Assembly: GCF_036030735.1 (NCBI RefSeq)
Contig: NZ_CP107928.1
Coordinates: forward strand, 992,001-1,056,000
Source of the DNA: Streptomyces sp. NBC_00425
Lineage (GTDB): Bacteria > Actinomycetota > Actinomycetes > Streptomycetales > Streptomycetaceae
Direction: 5' to 3'
Length of the DNA: 64,000 nt
Part shown: positions 31,763-40,758 of the stretch, piece after piece
How the letters are laid out: each line of letters begins with the position of its first letter
Position numbering within the stretch: position 1 is the first letter of the stretch
Translations under genes and position numbers: made by a program
The notes under the pieces: model-generated
Told to the model about the DNA's origin: nothing
Databases searched by the model: none
Seen by the model: the letters and a program-made list of their open reading frames with translations, nothing else

Positions 31763-31792
31763 TGTCAACGATGACATAAGTCAACGATGACA
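31763..31792. promoter_or_regulatory. Two adjacent LacI-type operators
   Basis: TGTCAACGATGACA (31763-31776) and AGTCAACGATGACA (31779-31792), spaced 16 bp start to start, fit the palindrome TGTCATCGATGACA of 30470. They stand 60-90 bp before the sugar-binding protein gene in the 323-bp stretch 31530-31852; the remainder of that stretch is G/A-rich with no recognisable element. Confidence 0.8.
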
Positions 31793-31852
31793 CCCCGGAC
31801 GGCACGCTCTGATCCCTACCCGGTGCCGCCCGCTATCCCACAGGAGTCGATC

Positions 31853-32869
31853 ATGTCTCGCACCACTCGCCTGTCCTCCTCCCTCCTCAGAGTCGCCGCG
31901 GCCACGGGCGTCGCGGCCCTCACCCTGACGGCCTGCGGGTCCGGCTCCGGTTCGGGCTCCTCGAGCTCCGGCTCGGGCGAGGTCAAGGTCGGGCTGATCA
32001 CCAAGACCGACACCAACCCGTTCTTCGTGAAGATGAAGGAGGGCGCGGAGAAGGCCGCCAAGGAGAACGGCGCCAAGCTGTCCACCGCTGCGGGCAAGTT
32101 CGACGGGGACAACGCCGGACAGGTCACCGCCATCGAGAACATGGTCGCCGCCGGGGTCAAGGGCATCCTGATCACGCCCAGCGACTCCAAGGCGATCGTG
32201 CCCGCGATCGCGAAGGCCCGCGCCAAGGGCGTTCTGGTCATCGCCCTGGACACGCCGACCGACCCGCAGAGCGCGGTCGACGCCCTCTTCGCCACCGACA
32301 ACCTGAAGGCCGGCCAGCTGATCGGCGAGTACGCCAAGGCCGCCATGAAGGGCAAGGCCGCGAAGATAGCCACCCTCGACCTGGCGCCGGGCGTCTCCGT
32401 GGGAGTCCAGCGGCACGACGGCTTCCTGAAGGGCTTCGGCGCCACCGACAAGGACGTGCTGTGCGCCCAGGACACCGGCGGCGACCAGGCCAAGGGCCAG
32501 ACCGCGATGGAGAACTGTCTCCAGAAGAGCCCTGACATCAACGTCGTCTACACGATCAACGAGCCGGCGGCGCTGGGCGCGTACACCGCGCTGAAGGCGA
32601 AGGGCCGGGAGAAGGACGTCCTGATCGTCTCCGTCGACGGCGGCTGCACCGGCACCCAGGCCGTCAAGGACGGCAAGATCGCCGCGACGTCGCAGCAGTA
32701 CCCGCTGAAGATGGCGGCCGAGGGCGTCAAGGCCGTCGTGACGTACGCCAAGGACGGCAAGAAGGCGTCCGGTTACACCGACACCGGCGTCACGCTGATC
32801 AGCGACAAGACACAGGACGGGGTCGCGTCCAAGGACACCGCCTACGGCCTGGAGAACTGCTGGGGCTGA
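31853..32869 (+). CDS. Sugar ABC transporter substrate-binding lipoprotein (FrcB/RbsB type)
   Basis: 338 residues. Lipobox LTACGSGSG, a Ser/Gly linker, then a periplasmic-binding fold of the ribose/fructose cluster: VGLITKTDTNPFFVKMKEGAE, ENMVAAGVKGILITPSD, ALDTPTDPQSAVDALFATDN, GDQAKGQTAMENCLQ and a C-terminal GLENCWG. It delivers the sugar to the permease encoded next. CAGGAG precedes the ATG at 31853; the in-frame GTG-type extension upstream overlaps the operators and is rejected. A strong hairpin separates it from the permease gene. Confidence 0.9.
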   Translation: MSRTTRLSSSLLRVAAATGVAALTLTACGSGSGSGSSSSGSGEVKVGLITKTDTNPFFVKMKEGAEKAAKENGAKLSTAAGKFDGDNAGQVTAIENMVAAGVKGILITPSDSKAIVPAIAKARAKGVLVIALDTPTDPQSAVDALFATDNLKAGQLIGEYAKAAMKGKAAKIATLDLAPGVSVGVQRHDGFLKGFGATDKDVLCAQDTGGDQAKGQTAMENCLQKSPDINVVYTINEPAALGAYTALKAKGREKDVLIVSVDGGCTGTQAVKDGKIAATSQQYPLKMAAEGVKAVVTYAKDGKKASGYTDTGVTLISDKTQDGVASKDTAYGLENCWG

Positions 32870-32964
32870 GCCGCCCTGTAGGACCGTACGACACGTCACT
32901 CCCTTCAGCGGGGCGGCCGGCCCACCTCCCCGAACGGGGACGACCGCCCCCCTTGTCCCGGCGG

Positions 32965-32982
32965 CGGGGGCCTTGGCCCCCG
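32965..32982. terminator. Intercistronic hairpin after binding-protein gene
   Basis: CGGGGGCC-TT-GGCCCCCG, a very stable stem within the operon between the binding-protein and permease genes. Such stems usually stabilise or partly terminate the upstream message so that binding protein exceeds membrane components. Two copies of TCCGACAAGGAC follow it. Confidence 0.6.
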
Positions 32983-33022
32983 TCCTCCGACAAGGACATC
33001 TGTCTTCCGACAAGGACTTCGC

Positions 33023-34018
33023 ATGACAGCCACGACCACGCCGTACTCGGAGCTCAAAGCACCGACCACGGTCCGCAGACTGCTCACGGCGCCGACCACC
33101 GGACCCCTGGCAGCCCTCCTCCTGGCCTGCGCCTTCTTCTCCTTCTCGACCGACCAGTTCCTGACCGGCGGGAACTTCTCACTGATCGTGCAGCAGGTCA
33201 TGGTCGTGGGCACCCTCGCCATCGGACAGACCCTGATCATCCTGACGGCGGGGATCGACCTGTCGTGCGGAGCGGTGATGGCCTTCGGCAGCATCGTGAT
33301 CGCCAAGACGGCCGCCGAGGGCTCCGTCCCACCGCTCGTCGCGATCGCTCTGGGCCTGGCCGTCTGCGGCGGCTTCGGGCTGCTCAACGGGCTGCTGGTG
33401 CAGAAGATCCCGCTGCCGCCGTTCATCGTCACCCTCGGCATGCTCAACGTGGCGTTCGCGCTCACCCACATCTACTCCGAGGAGCAGACGGTCACCAGCC
33501 TGCCCGGCCCGCTGACCGCGCTCGGTGAGACCTTCCCCCTCGGTCACACGGACATCACCTACGGCTCCCTGGTCACCATCGCCCTGTTCCTCCTCCTCGC
33601 CTACGCGCTGAGCAGCACCGGCTGGGGCCGGCACGTGTACGCGCTGGGCAACAGCGCCGAGGCCGCCCGTCTCAACGGCATCCGCACCTCGCGCCTGACC
33701 ATCGGCATCTACACGGTGGCCGGACTGCTGTACGGCATCGCCGCCCTGCTGCTCATCTCCCGCACCGGGGTGGGCGATCCGCAGGCCGGACAGACCGACA
33801 ACCTCGACAGCATCACCGCCGTGGTCCTCGGCGGCACCAGCCTCTTCGGCGGACGCGGCTCGGTGCTGGGCACCTTCATCGGCGTCCTCATCGTCGGCGT
33901 GTTCCGCAACGGACTGCAGCTGATGGGCGTCGCCTCCATCTACCAGACCCTGATCACCGGCGTCCTGGTGATCCTCGCGGTGACCGTCGACCAGATCTCC
34001 CGGAAGAAGGCCCGATGA
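33023..34018 (+). CDS. Sugar ABC transporter permease (FrcC/RbsC type)
   Basis: 331 residues, 8-10 hydrophobic segments. The signature VVGTLAIGQTLIILTAGIDLS and the loop ALGNSAEAARLNGIRTSRLTIGIYTVAGLLYGIAALLLISR with VVLGGTSLFGGRGSVLGT mark the ribose/fructose permease family (BPD_transp_2). It forms the membrane channel with the ATPase encoded next. ATG at 33023; its last 4 bases overlap the ATPase start (ATGA). Confidence 0.92.
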   Translation: MTATTTPYSELKAPTTVRRLLTAPTTGPLAALLLACAFFSFSTDQFLTGGNFSLIVQQVMVVGTLAIGQTLIILTAGIDLSCGAVMAFGSIVIAKTAAEGSVPPLVAIALGLAVCGGFGLLNGLLVQKIPLPPFIVTLGMLNVAFALTHIYSEEQTVTSLPGPLTALGETFPLGHTDITYGSLVTIALFLLLAYALSSTGWGRHVYALGNSAEAARLNGIRTSRLTIGIYTVAGLLYGIAALLLISRTGVGDPQAGQTDNLDSITAVVLGGTSLFGGRGSVLGTFIGVLIVGVFRNGLQLMGVASIYQTLITGVLVILAVTVDQISRKKAR

Positions 34019-34851
34019 GCGCCACCTCCTCCCCCACGCCCGTGCTGCAGGCCCGCGGCCTGGTCAAGCGGTACGGCCAGGTCACCGCCATCGACGGCGC
34101 CGACTTCGACCTCCTGCCCGGCGAGGTCCTCGCCGTCATCGGCGACAACGGGGCCGGCAAGACCAGCCTCATCAAGGCCCTCACCGGCGCGGTCGTCCCG
34201 GACGCGGGCGAGATCCGGCTGAACGGCAGCCCCATCACGTTCTCCGGCCCGCAAAGCGCCCAGGCCCACGGCATCGAGACGGTCTATCAGGACCTCGCCG
34301 TGGCAGCCTCCATGGACATCGCCTCCAACATGTTCCTCGGGCGGGAGCTGCGCCGTCCCGGTGTCCTCGGCAGCGCCCTGCGCATGCTGGACAAGAAGCG
34401 CATGCGCCAGGAGGCGGCCGAGCACATGGCCGACCTGAAGATCGGACTGCGCTCGCTCACCCAGGCCGTGGAGACCCTCTCCGGCGGACAGCGCCAGGCC
34501 GTCGCCGTCGCGCGCGCCGTCGCCTGGGCCCGCTCGGTCGTCGTCATGGACGAACCCACCGCCGCCCTCGGCGTCAAGGAGTCCGGCCAGGTCCTCGACC
34601 TCATCCGCCGCGTCCGCGACAAGGGCATGCCGGTGGTCCTCATCAGCCACAACATGCCCCACGTCTTCGAGATCGCCGACCGGATCCACGTCCACCGACT
34701 CGGCCGGCGCGCCGCCCTGATCAAGCCCTCCGACTACTCCATGGCCGAGGTCGTCGCCATCATGACCGGCGCACTCACCGTCGACGAGGCCGGAGATACT
34801 GTCGTAGCGGATTCGGAGGCCGCCAAGGCCGCCGGAGTCCAGGCCACCTGA
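34015..34851 (+). CDS. Sugar ABC transporter ATP-binding protein, single-domain (FrcA type)
   Basis: 278 residues with one nucleotide-binding domain: Walker A GDNGAGKTS, Q-loop VYQDLA, signature LSGGQRQAVAVARAV, Walker B SVVVMDEPTAA and the H-loop LISHN. Ribose-type ATPases are usually double-domain; the single-domain length matches FrcA, which supports an FrcBCA-like system. Start overlaps the permease stop by 4 bp, so the two are translationally coupled. A large imperfect hairpin follows before the repressor gene. Confidence 0.92.
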   Translation: MSATSSPTPVLQARGLVKRYGQVTAIDGADFDLLPGEVLAVIGDNGAGKTSLIKALTGAVVPDAGEIRLNGSPITFSGPQSAQAHGIETVYQDLAVAASMDIASNMFLGRELRRPGVLGSALRMLDKKRMRQEAAEHMADLKIGLRSLTQAVETLSGGQRQAVAVARAVAWARSVVVMDEPTAALGVKESGQVLDLIRRVRDKGMPVVLISHNMPHVFEIADRIHVHRLGRRAALIKPSDYSMAEVVAIMTGALTVDEAGDTVVADSEAAKAAGVQAT

Positions 34852-34862
34852 CAGCACAACCC

Positions 34863-34904
34863 GCTCTCGCAGTTTCGGCCGAGGCCGCGGCCGGAACCGA
34901 GAGC
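34863..34904. terminator. Large imperfect hairpin before lacI
   Basis: GCTCTCG at 34863-34869 pairs with CGAGAGC at 34898-34904, and an inner CGGCCG/CGGCCG pair closes a short loop, giving a ~16-bp stem with a small bulge. It lies between the transporter operon and the repressor gene, so it likely limits read-through. Confidence 0.55.
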
Positions 34905-34925
34905 CCTCAGGAGACGGTTACCTCC

Positions 34926-35948
34926 ATGGCAGCCAACCGCCGCCCCACCCTGGCCGACGTCGCGCGAGAAGTCGGCGTCAGCGCCAAGACGGTCTCCCGG
35001 GTCCTCAACGAGGACGGGCCCGCCTCCGCGCAGACCAGGGAACAGGTACTGGCCGCAGTGGCCAGGCTCGGCTTCCAGCCGAACCTGATGGCCCGCAACA
35101 TCCGCGTCGGAGGCCCGGACACCACCATCGGCCTGGTCATCCCCGACCTCGCCAACCCGTTCTTCGGCGCGGTGGCCCGCGCCATCGAGGACACCGTCCG
35201 CGACCGCGGACTGACCCTGCTCATGGGCTCCTCCGCGGACGACCCCGACCGTGAACGCGCCCTGACCGACAAGTTCCTGGCCCGCCGGGTCAGCATCCTG
35301 ATGGTCGTTCCGTCCGTCGGCGCCGACCACTCGCACCTCAAGCCCCACCGCACGGCGGGCCTCCCCGTCATCTTCCTCGACCGTCCCGGCGTCGGGCTGG
35401 CCACGGACAGCATCGTCAGCTCCAACCGTGCCGGAGCCCACGACGGCGTCGCCCACCTCATCGCCCACGGACACCGGCGCATCGGCTTCGTCGGCGACCT
35501 GCCCGTGAAGCTGTACACGCGCCGCGAACGTCTGGCCGGGTACCGCTCCGCGCTGGAGGAGGCAGGCATCCCCCACGATCGCTCGCTGGTCACCAACGCC
35601 CACGACCAGCAGGGCGCCGAGGCCGCGACCGCCCGGCTCCTCGGCCTGGCCGATCCGCCCACCGCGCTGTTCGCCGGCAACAACATCATGGCGCTGGGCA
35701 TAGTCGCCGAACTCGCCCGCAGCAGACGCAAGGACGTCGCCGTGGTCGCCTTCGACGACGTGGCGCTCGCCGAGGCCCTCGAACCGGCTCTGACCGTGGT
35801 CGCCCAGGACGCGGAGGAACTCGGCAGGGCGGCGGCCACCACCGCGCTGACCCGACTCGACAGCGACCGCACCCGCGCCCACACCATCACCGTCCCCACC
35901 CGGCTGATCGTCCGCGGCTCGGGCGAGCAGCGCGCGCCCACGGCGTAG
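34926..35948 (+). CDS. LacI-family transcriptional repressor of the sugar island
   Basis: 340 residues. N-terminal LacI helix-turn-helix TLADVAREVGVSAKTVSRVLN and hinge helix (GFQPNLMARNIR), then a sugar-binding domain with GLVIPDLANPFFGAVARAIED and AFDDVALAEALEPALTVVAQD. It follows the transporter operon on the same strand. The operators at 31763, 31779 and 30470 have LacI-type symmetry (central CG), so this protein is the likely binder; none is seen before its own gene, so it may depend on read-through. Effector probably the transported sugar or its phosphate. Confidence 0.92.
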   Translation: MAANRRPTLADVAREVGVSAKTVSRVLNEDGPASAQTREQVLAAVARLGFQPNLMARNIRVGGPDTTIGLVIPDLANPFFGAVARAIEDTVRDRGLTLLMGSSADDPDRERALTDKFLARRVSILMVVPSVGADHSHLKPHRTAGLPVIFLDRPGVGLATDSIVSSNRAGAHDGVAHLIAHGHRRIGFVGDLPVKLYTRRERLAGYRSALEEAGIPHDRSLVTNAHDQQGAEAATARLLGLADPPTALFAGNNIMALGIVAELARSRRKDVAVVAFDDVALAEALEPALTVVAQDAEELGRAAATTALTRLDSDRTRAHTITVPTRLIVRGSGEQRAPTA

Positions 35949-36017
35949 ACGGCGCTCAGCCGGCGGCGAGGAAGCCGCGCGGTGGCCGACACCCGGTGAG
36001 ACCCGTGGCGGCCCGGG

Positions 36018-36353
36018 TCAGGCGCCGCGCGGCGCGTACATCAGGACCGCCATGCCGGCCAGGCAGACGAGGGCGCCGACGACGTCGTACCGGTCGGGTC
36101 GATAGCCGTCGGCGATCATGCCCCAGGCGATCGACCCGGCGACGAAGACGCCACCGTAGGCGGCCAGTACACGGCCGAAGTGGGCGTCGTGCTGCAACGT
36201 GGCGACGAACCCGTACAGGCCGAGGGCGACGACTCCCGCGCCGGCCCAGATCCATCCCTTGTTCTCCCTGACCCCCTGCCAGACCAGCCACGCCCCGCCG
36301 ATCTCGAGCAGGGCGGCGGCGAGGAACAGGACCAGGGAGCGCGCGACGGTCAT
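36018..36353 (-). CDS. YnfA/UPF0060 family small membrane protein
   Basis: 111 residues with four transmembrane helices: [63 protein letters not shown] and [21 protein letters not shown]. These are the conserved YnfA blocks ([20 protein letters not shown]-x-x-G). Related in fold to small multidrug-resistance proteins; the physiological role is uncertain. ATG at 36353; the longer start at 36362 is less likely. Stands alone. Confidence 0.92.
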   Translation of the reverse strand: MTVARSLVLFLAAALLEIGGAWLVWQGVRENKGWIWAGAGVVALGLYGFVATLQHDAHFGRVLAAYGGVFVAGSIAWGMIADGYRPDRYDVVGALVCLAGMAVLMYAPRGA

Positions 36354-36552
36354 GGGCGGCACTCTACGCAGCCCGCCGTCGGGCTCCGGCCCCCTTCCGC
36401 GACGGGACCGAACCCCGGGTTTTGCGACGCCTGCGCCCGAGCAAGATCAGGAAGGTGTGTCCGGCTCGGCCAGGCCGGGAAGGAACGTCGTCGACCATCC
36501 CTAGCCCGCGGCCAGTTCGTCAACCACTCCCCCCGCGCCTCCAGGAGAAACC

Positions 36553-37740
36553 ATGGCTGTCGTACCCCGCGCAGAGATCGACATGTTCGCGTCCTCGGCC
36601 CGGAGCATCCGCTACGAGCAGTACCGGCAGCTACGGGAGCTGGGCGGAGTCGTCCGGCTGCACGAACCGGACGTCTACGCGCTCACGCGGTACGACGAGG
36701 TGAAGGCCGCGCTGGCCGACCACGACACGTTCCTTTCCGGCGAGGGCGTGGGATTCGATCCCGACGTCAACCGGATCATGCGGGGCGTCACCCTGGTCAG
36801 CGATCCGCCGGAGCACGACGTGCTGCGTTCCGTCGTCGGGGCCGGACTGCGGCCGGGCTCCGTTCAGGGCCGCGGCGAGGAGATGGCCCGCAAGGCACAC
36901 GGCCTGGTCGCCGAGGTCGTCGCCCGGGGCGCGATCGACGGCGTCGCCGAACTGGCCCAGGCGATGCCCATGTTGGTCATACCCGACTACCTCGGCCTGC
37001 CCGACCGCAACCGTGAGCACCTCTACGAGTGGGGCCAGGTCGGCAACGACCTGCTGGGCCCGGTCACGGAACGCACCCCGCACAACATGGAGATGACGCA
37101 GCGTCTCTTCGCGTTCGCCCACGAGCTCGCGGCGAGCGGCGAACTCGCGCCCGGGAGTCCCGGGGCCGCCATGCTCGAGGCCGCTGAGCTGGGTGTCATC
37201 CCCCACGAGAAGTGCCCGCTCCTTCTCGTCGACTTCATCGGCCCGTCGCTGGAGACCACGGCGGCCGCGATCGGCCATCTGCTCGTCGTCTTCGCCGAGC
37301 GCCCGGACCAGTGGGCCGCCCTTCGCGCCGAGCCCGGGCTCGTGGCCTCGACGATCAACGAACTCCTGCGGTTCGAGACTCCCGTGCGGGGCCTCACCCG
37401 TGTCGCCGCGCGCGACACGCAGCTCGGCGGGGTGACGATCCCTCAGGGCGCGCGGGTGTGGGCCTTGTTCGCCTCCGCGAACCGTGACGAGCGCAAGTGG
37501 GAGCGCGCGGACGAGTTCGACCTGCGCCGCAATCCGCGCGACCACCTCGCGTTCGGCCACGGCGCGCACGGCTGCGTCGGTCACGGCGTCGCCCGCCTGG
37601 AACTGCACGCCCTGATCCACGCGCTGCTCGACTCCGTCGAGCGGATCGAGCTCACCGGCGACCCGGTGATCGCGGAGAACACGATCCTGAACACCTACGC
37701 CGAGGTGCCCGTCCGGCTCGTCGCACGGAAGGCCGCCTGA
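36553..37740 (+). CDS. Cytochrome P450
   Basis: 395 residues. Heme-binding loop FGHGAHGCVGHGVARLE near residue 340 with the proximal Cys, ExxR in ELLRFETPVRG, and the I-helix DFIGPSLETT near residue 232, where PSLETT replaces the common AGxDT/ETT; this variant is known in several P450 groups and keeps the Thr. Helix C WxxxR is not obvious. No ferredoxin or reductase gene is adjacent, so electrons must come from partners elsewhere. ATG at 36553. Substrate unknown. Confidence 0.92.
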   Translation: MAVVPRAEIDMFASSARSIRYEQYRQLRELGGVVRLHEPDVYALTRYDEVKAALADHDTFLSGEGVGFDPDVNRIMRGVTLVSDPPEHDVLRSVVGAGLRPGSVQGRGEEMARKAHGLVAEVVARGAIDGVAELAQAMPMLVIPDYLGLPDRNREHLYEWGQVGNDLLGPVTERTPHNMEMTQRLFAFAHELAASGELAPGSPGAAMLEAAELGVIPHEKCPLLLVDFIGPSLETTAAAIGHLLVVFAERPDQWAALRAEPGLVASTINELLRFETPVRGLTRVAARDTQLGGVTIPQGARVWALFASANRDERKWERADEFDLRRNPRDHLAFGHGAHGCVGHGVARLELHALIHALLDSVERIELTGDPVIAENTILNTYAEVPVRLVARKAA

Positions 37741-37812
37741 CCACCCCGCGTCCACGCGGGTGAGACCGCCGCACGCAGGCCGGGAGGTACGCCGGTCCCC
37801 ACGCCGCAGGGC

Positions 37813-40758
37813 TCAGCGCAGCGTGGGGACCGCTCCCGCGTCGACGTACGCCACCTCCACGCCCGGCAGGCCGGCGGACCACCGGCCGGCCATGTCCGCC
37901 AGCCGCTCCGCGCCGGGCGGCGTGCGTCCGAGCCCGATGACGTAGCGCGCGCCCGTGGGCTCCCCGGCGGACGCCGGCGCCGGGGGCAACTGCCTCGGCC
38001 AGGCGTGCGCGTCCTCCACCCCCGTCTCCTCCAGCGCCGTGAGCAGCGCGCGCAGCCGTCCTCGTACCCGCCCGTTCAGCTCGTCGAAGTCCCGCGTCCG
38101 CCGCCCCCGCACCGTCACCACGGCCCAAGCCGCGTGCCGCCGATGCAGGGGCGGCGGGGACAGCAGCGCGGGCCATGGATCGGCGCCGGACCGGGCGGCG
38201 TCCTCCACCGTCTCCCAGGCCCGGTAGAGCTCCCTGCTCACCAGGTCCCGACCCCGCGGGCCGACCTGTTCGGTGCAGGACCGCACGGGTGCGGCGGGCG
38301 TCAGCACGGTGAGGGCGGCGTGGTTCTGGTGCGCCTGCGGCGGGTCGTGGCGCAAGTGCGTCCTGGCGGTTCCGCGCCCGTCCCCGGTGAGACCGACCGG
38401 CTCGCGCCAGTCCCATGCCGCCCAGGTCCCGAAGAACCGTCGCAGCAGCTCAGCAGGGTCCGACACGCCGGGCGACCGACAGACCGTGTGCGCCGCGAGC
38501 ACCGCCCACGCCACGCCGGGCAGGCCGCCGAACGGTGCTCCGTCCAGTCCGCGGGCCCTCGCCCACGCCTTGACGCCCCGGGCCAGCTCCACGAAACCCG
38601 GCAGGCCGTGTGCGCCCACGGCCGCCAGGACCGCCTCCGCGTCGGACACCGAGCTCAACGCGATCGCCGCGGCCTCGCCCAGCTCGGCCCGCCGGGGCAG
38701 TGCTTCCGCCGCCGGCATCGCTCCCGTGGCGACGACCACCAGGTCCACGTCCAGCCCTTCGACGTGGAACCGCAGTCCCGGCACGCGCGCGCCGACGACC
38801 TCCCGCATCCGTGCGGCGTGCGGCAGCGCGGCCACCACCCGCTCCCGCACCGCGGCGAGTTCCACGGTGCCGGGCAGCGCCGCGACGATGTCCAGGTCGG
38901 CTCCGGCGAGGGCGCAGCCCATGCGCCGCGAGCCCGCGAGGTGGACGACGCCCTCACCGAGCGCGTCCGCCAGGCACCGCAGGACGTGCTCGGCCGCCGG
39001 CTCGTCCGCAGCCGGCCGGACGCTCGCGCCGGCCGCGGGCGAGGCCCAGTCCTCCCGTCCGCGGTCGGGCCGGCCGAGGTCCGGCTCGGGTAGCCACCGC
39101 ACCTCGCCGGTGCCGAGGGCGACCGTGGCGCGCGGTCGCATCGGTTCGTCGCCCCGCCGGGACAGCAGGACGAGTTCGCCGACGCGGGCGGTCATCGGGG
39201 AGAGTCGCCTCGCGCAGTCGGCGGCGACGTCGTGCGGATCGCCGGTCCGGCCGAGGCTGAGGTGCGGGGTGAATCCGTCGTGGCGTCCACGGCAGCGGGG
39301 AAATCGCCGTACGAGCGCCTGCCACAGCTGCGCCCACGGCGTCGCGTCGTCCGCCGCCGGGTCCAGCCACACCGTGGCGTCGCGCCCGTGGGCGAAGGTG
39401 TGCAGTCCCTCGAGCCGTGCCGTGAACGGCTCGACCTGTGCGGCGGCCGCGGCGAGCAGCGGGGCCGCCCGCTCGAAGTCGGCCTCGGGGACGAACCCGA
39501 ACAGCACGTTGACGTGCGGCGGCCAGCGCCGGATCTGCACGTCGTGGTCCCGGCGCACGTCCTGGATCGCCGGCCACAGCTCGCGCGGCGGCACCCACGC
39601 CAGTGCCGTACGCGGCGTCGGCTCGATGTCGAGGACGTCGACGGGCGGGTCGACGCCGCAGTACAGGTCGGCGGCGACCCCGTAGTGGTCGGAGACGAAC
39701 AGCCCTTCCGGGGTGGGCGTGGTGCCGAGCAGCGTCGCCCCGGTCACGCGCGGGCCGCCGGCGGGGCGGACGAGGACGCGGTCGAGCCGGGAGACGCGGC
39801 CGGACAGGGAGGAGACGGCGGCGAGCGGGTTGTCGACGGGGTCGAAGGTGGGCGAGTCGTCGTGCGGGCCGTGGGCCTCGGTCCAGGCGTCGAGCATGCC
39901 GAGCGTGCGCGCCGGGCCCGGGCCGCCGTCGTTGAAGTCGCCGACCAGGACCAGACCGCCCGTCACACCCGCCGTTCCCTCGGCGAGACCGGTGAGTTCG
40001 GCGGCGCGCCGGGCGGGCCCCTCCTCGGAGTGGTCGCTCGTCAGATGCGTGGCGGCCACCGTCAGCGGTCCGGCCGCGGTGTCCACGACGACGGCGGTGA
40101 CGGCCTTGTGGCGGCCGAGGACGTGCAGGGCGGCCTCCCGCACCGGGAGCCGGCTGAGCAGCAGCAGACCGCAGTCGTCGACGTCCTTGCCGTAGGGGTC
40201 GGCGCCGAGGATGTAGTGGGCCCGGACCCAGGACGCCTCCAGGAGCATGGTCAGCAGCCCCGCCTCGACCTCCTGCAGGGCGATGACGTCGGCGTCCGCG
40301 CGCTCGAGCGCGTCGAGCAGCAGCGGGCGGCGCAGGGCGGTGTCGATGCGGTGGCTGTCGTAGCGGTCCCAGAGCGTGTTCCAGGTCAGCACCCTGATCC
40401 GGTCGCGGCCCTGCTCCCCCTGGGCGTGCGCCGCGGGGCGCCACCGTCCGGCGGCCGCGTCCCACGCGTGCGGCGTGCGCGCAGTGAAGAAAGGCGCGCG
40501 CAGCCGGCGTGCCTCGCGGACCCGGCCGGCGCCGGAGGCGTCGACGCGGTCCACCCCCGTGGCGCGGTCCCACACGATCTCGCCGTCCGCCTCGACGAAC
40601 AGCACCCGGTGCCAGGGGATCTCGCCGCCCGGCACGAACGTCGCCAGCGGCACGCGCTTGGGCGCGGCGCCCCGCTGGTGGACGCCGAACACGAACCGCG
40701 CGGGGTCGAACCGCGCGTCCCAGCGCACCTGGTGGTAGATCTCCTCGCTGGTACGCAT
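37813..40758 (-). CDS. Multidomain RNA repair protein: DUF504, EEP phosphoesterase, 2H phosphoesterase, poly(A)-polymerase-like nucleotidyltransferase
   Basis: 981 residues, cytoplasmic. Residues 1-~80 are DUF504 (MJ1316 type; [20 protein letters not shown]), thought to recognise RNA cyclic-phosphate ends. ~120-368 is an EEP phosphoesterase: [17 protein letters not shown] (Glu163), GDFND (~273-277), SDHYG. ~405-560 is a 2H phosphoesterase/2'-5' ligase-like domain with PHVNVLF and PHLSLGR; the first motif has Asn where Ser/Thr is usual. ~585-840 is a poly(A)-polymerase-like nucleotidyltransferase with GS(609-610), DLD(621-623) and a later DVD. The remaining ~140 residues may bind RNA. Start at the ATG at 40758, which overlaps the RNA ligase stop by one base (TGATG). 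The longer frame upstream reads through the ligase gene and is rejected. Confidence 0.9.
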   Translation of the reverse strand: MRTSEEIYHQVRWDARFDPARFVFGVHQRGAAPKRVPLATFVPGGEIPWHRVLFVEADGEIVWDRATGVDRVDASGAGRVREARRLRAPFFTARTPHAWDAAAGRWRPAAHAQGEQGRDRIRVLTWNTLWDRYDSHRIDTALRRPLLLDALERADADVIALQEVEAGLLTMLLEASWVRAHYILGADPYGKDVDDCGLLLLSRLPVREAALHVLGRHKAVTAVVVDTAAGPLTVAATHLTSDHSEEGPARRAAELTGLAEGTAGVTGGLVLVGDFNDGGPGPARTLGMLDAWTEAHGPHDDSPTFDPVDNPLAAVSSLSGRVSRLDRVLVRPAGGPRVTGATLLGTTPTPEGLFVSDHYGVAADLYCGVDPPVDVLDIEPTPRTALAWVPPRELWPAIQDVRRDHDVQIRRWPPHVNVLFGFVPEADFERAAPLLAAAAAQVEPFTARLEGLHTFAHGRDATVWLDPAADDATPWAQLWQALVRRFPRCRGRHDGFTPHLSLGRTGDPHDVAADCARRLSPMTARVGELVLLSRRGDEPMRPRATVALGTGEVRWLPEPDLGRPDRGREDWASPAAGASVRPAADEPAAEHVLRCLADALGEGVVHLAGSRRMGCALAGADLDIVAALPGTVELAAVRERVVAALPHAARMREVVGARVPGLRFHVEGLDVDLVVVATGAMPAAEALPRRAELGEAAAIALSSVSDAEAVLAAVGAHGLPGFVELARGVKAWARARGLDGAPFGGLPGVAWAVLAAHTVCRSPGVSDPAELLRRFFGTWAAWDWREPVGLTGDGRGTARTHLRHDPPQAHQNHAALTVLTPAAPVRSCTEQVGPRGRDLVSRELYRAWETVEDAARSGADPWPALLSPPPLHRRHAAWAVVTVRGRRTRDFDELNGRVRGRLRALLTALEETGVEDAHAWPRQLPPAPASAGEPTGARYVIGLGRTPPGAERLADMAGRWSAGLPGVEVAYVDAGAVPTLR

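Noticed and set aside
31787..31853. Longer start for the sugar-binding protein
   Set aside because: It would put the operator at 31779-31792 inside the coding region and lengthen the lipoprotein signal; CAGGAG supports 31853.
37225..37255. P450 I-helix variant (PSLETT) as a loss of function
   Set aside because: The acid-Thr pair is kept and this variant is familiar from active P450 groups, so it is not evidence of inactivity.
37745..37760. Short dyad CCCGCGT-cc-ACGCGGG between the P450 and RNA repair genes as a terminator
   Set aside because: The loop is only two bases and the stem is short; too weak to list as a terminator.
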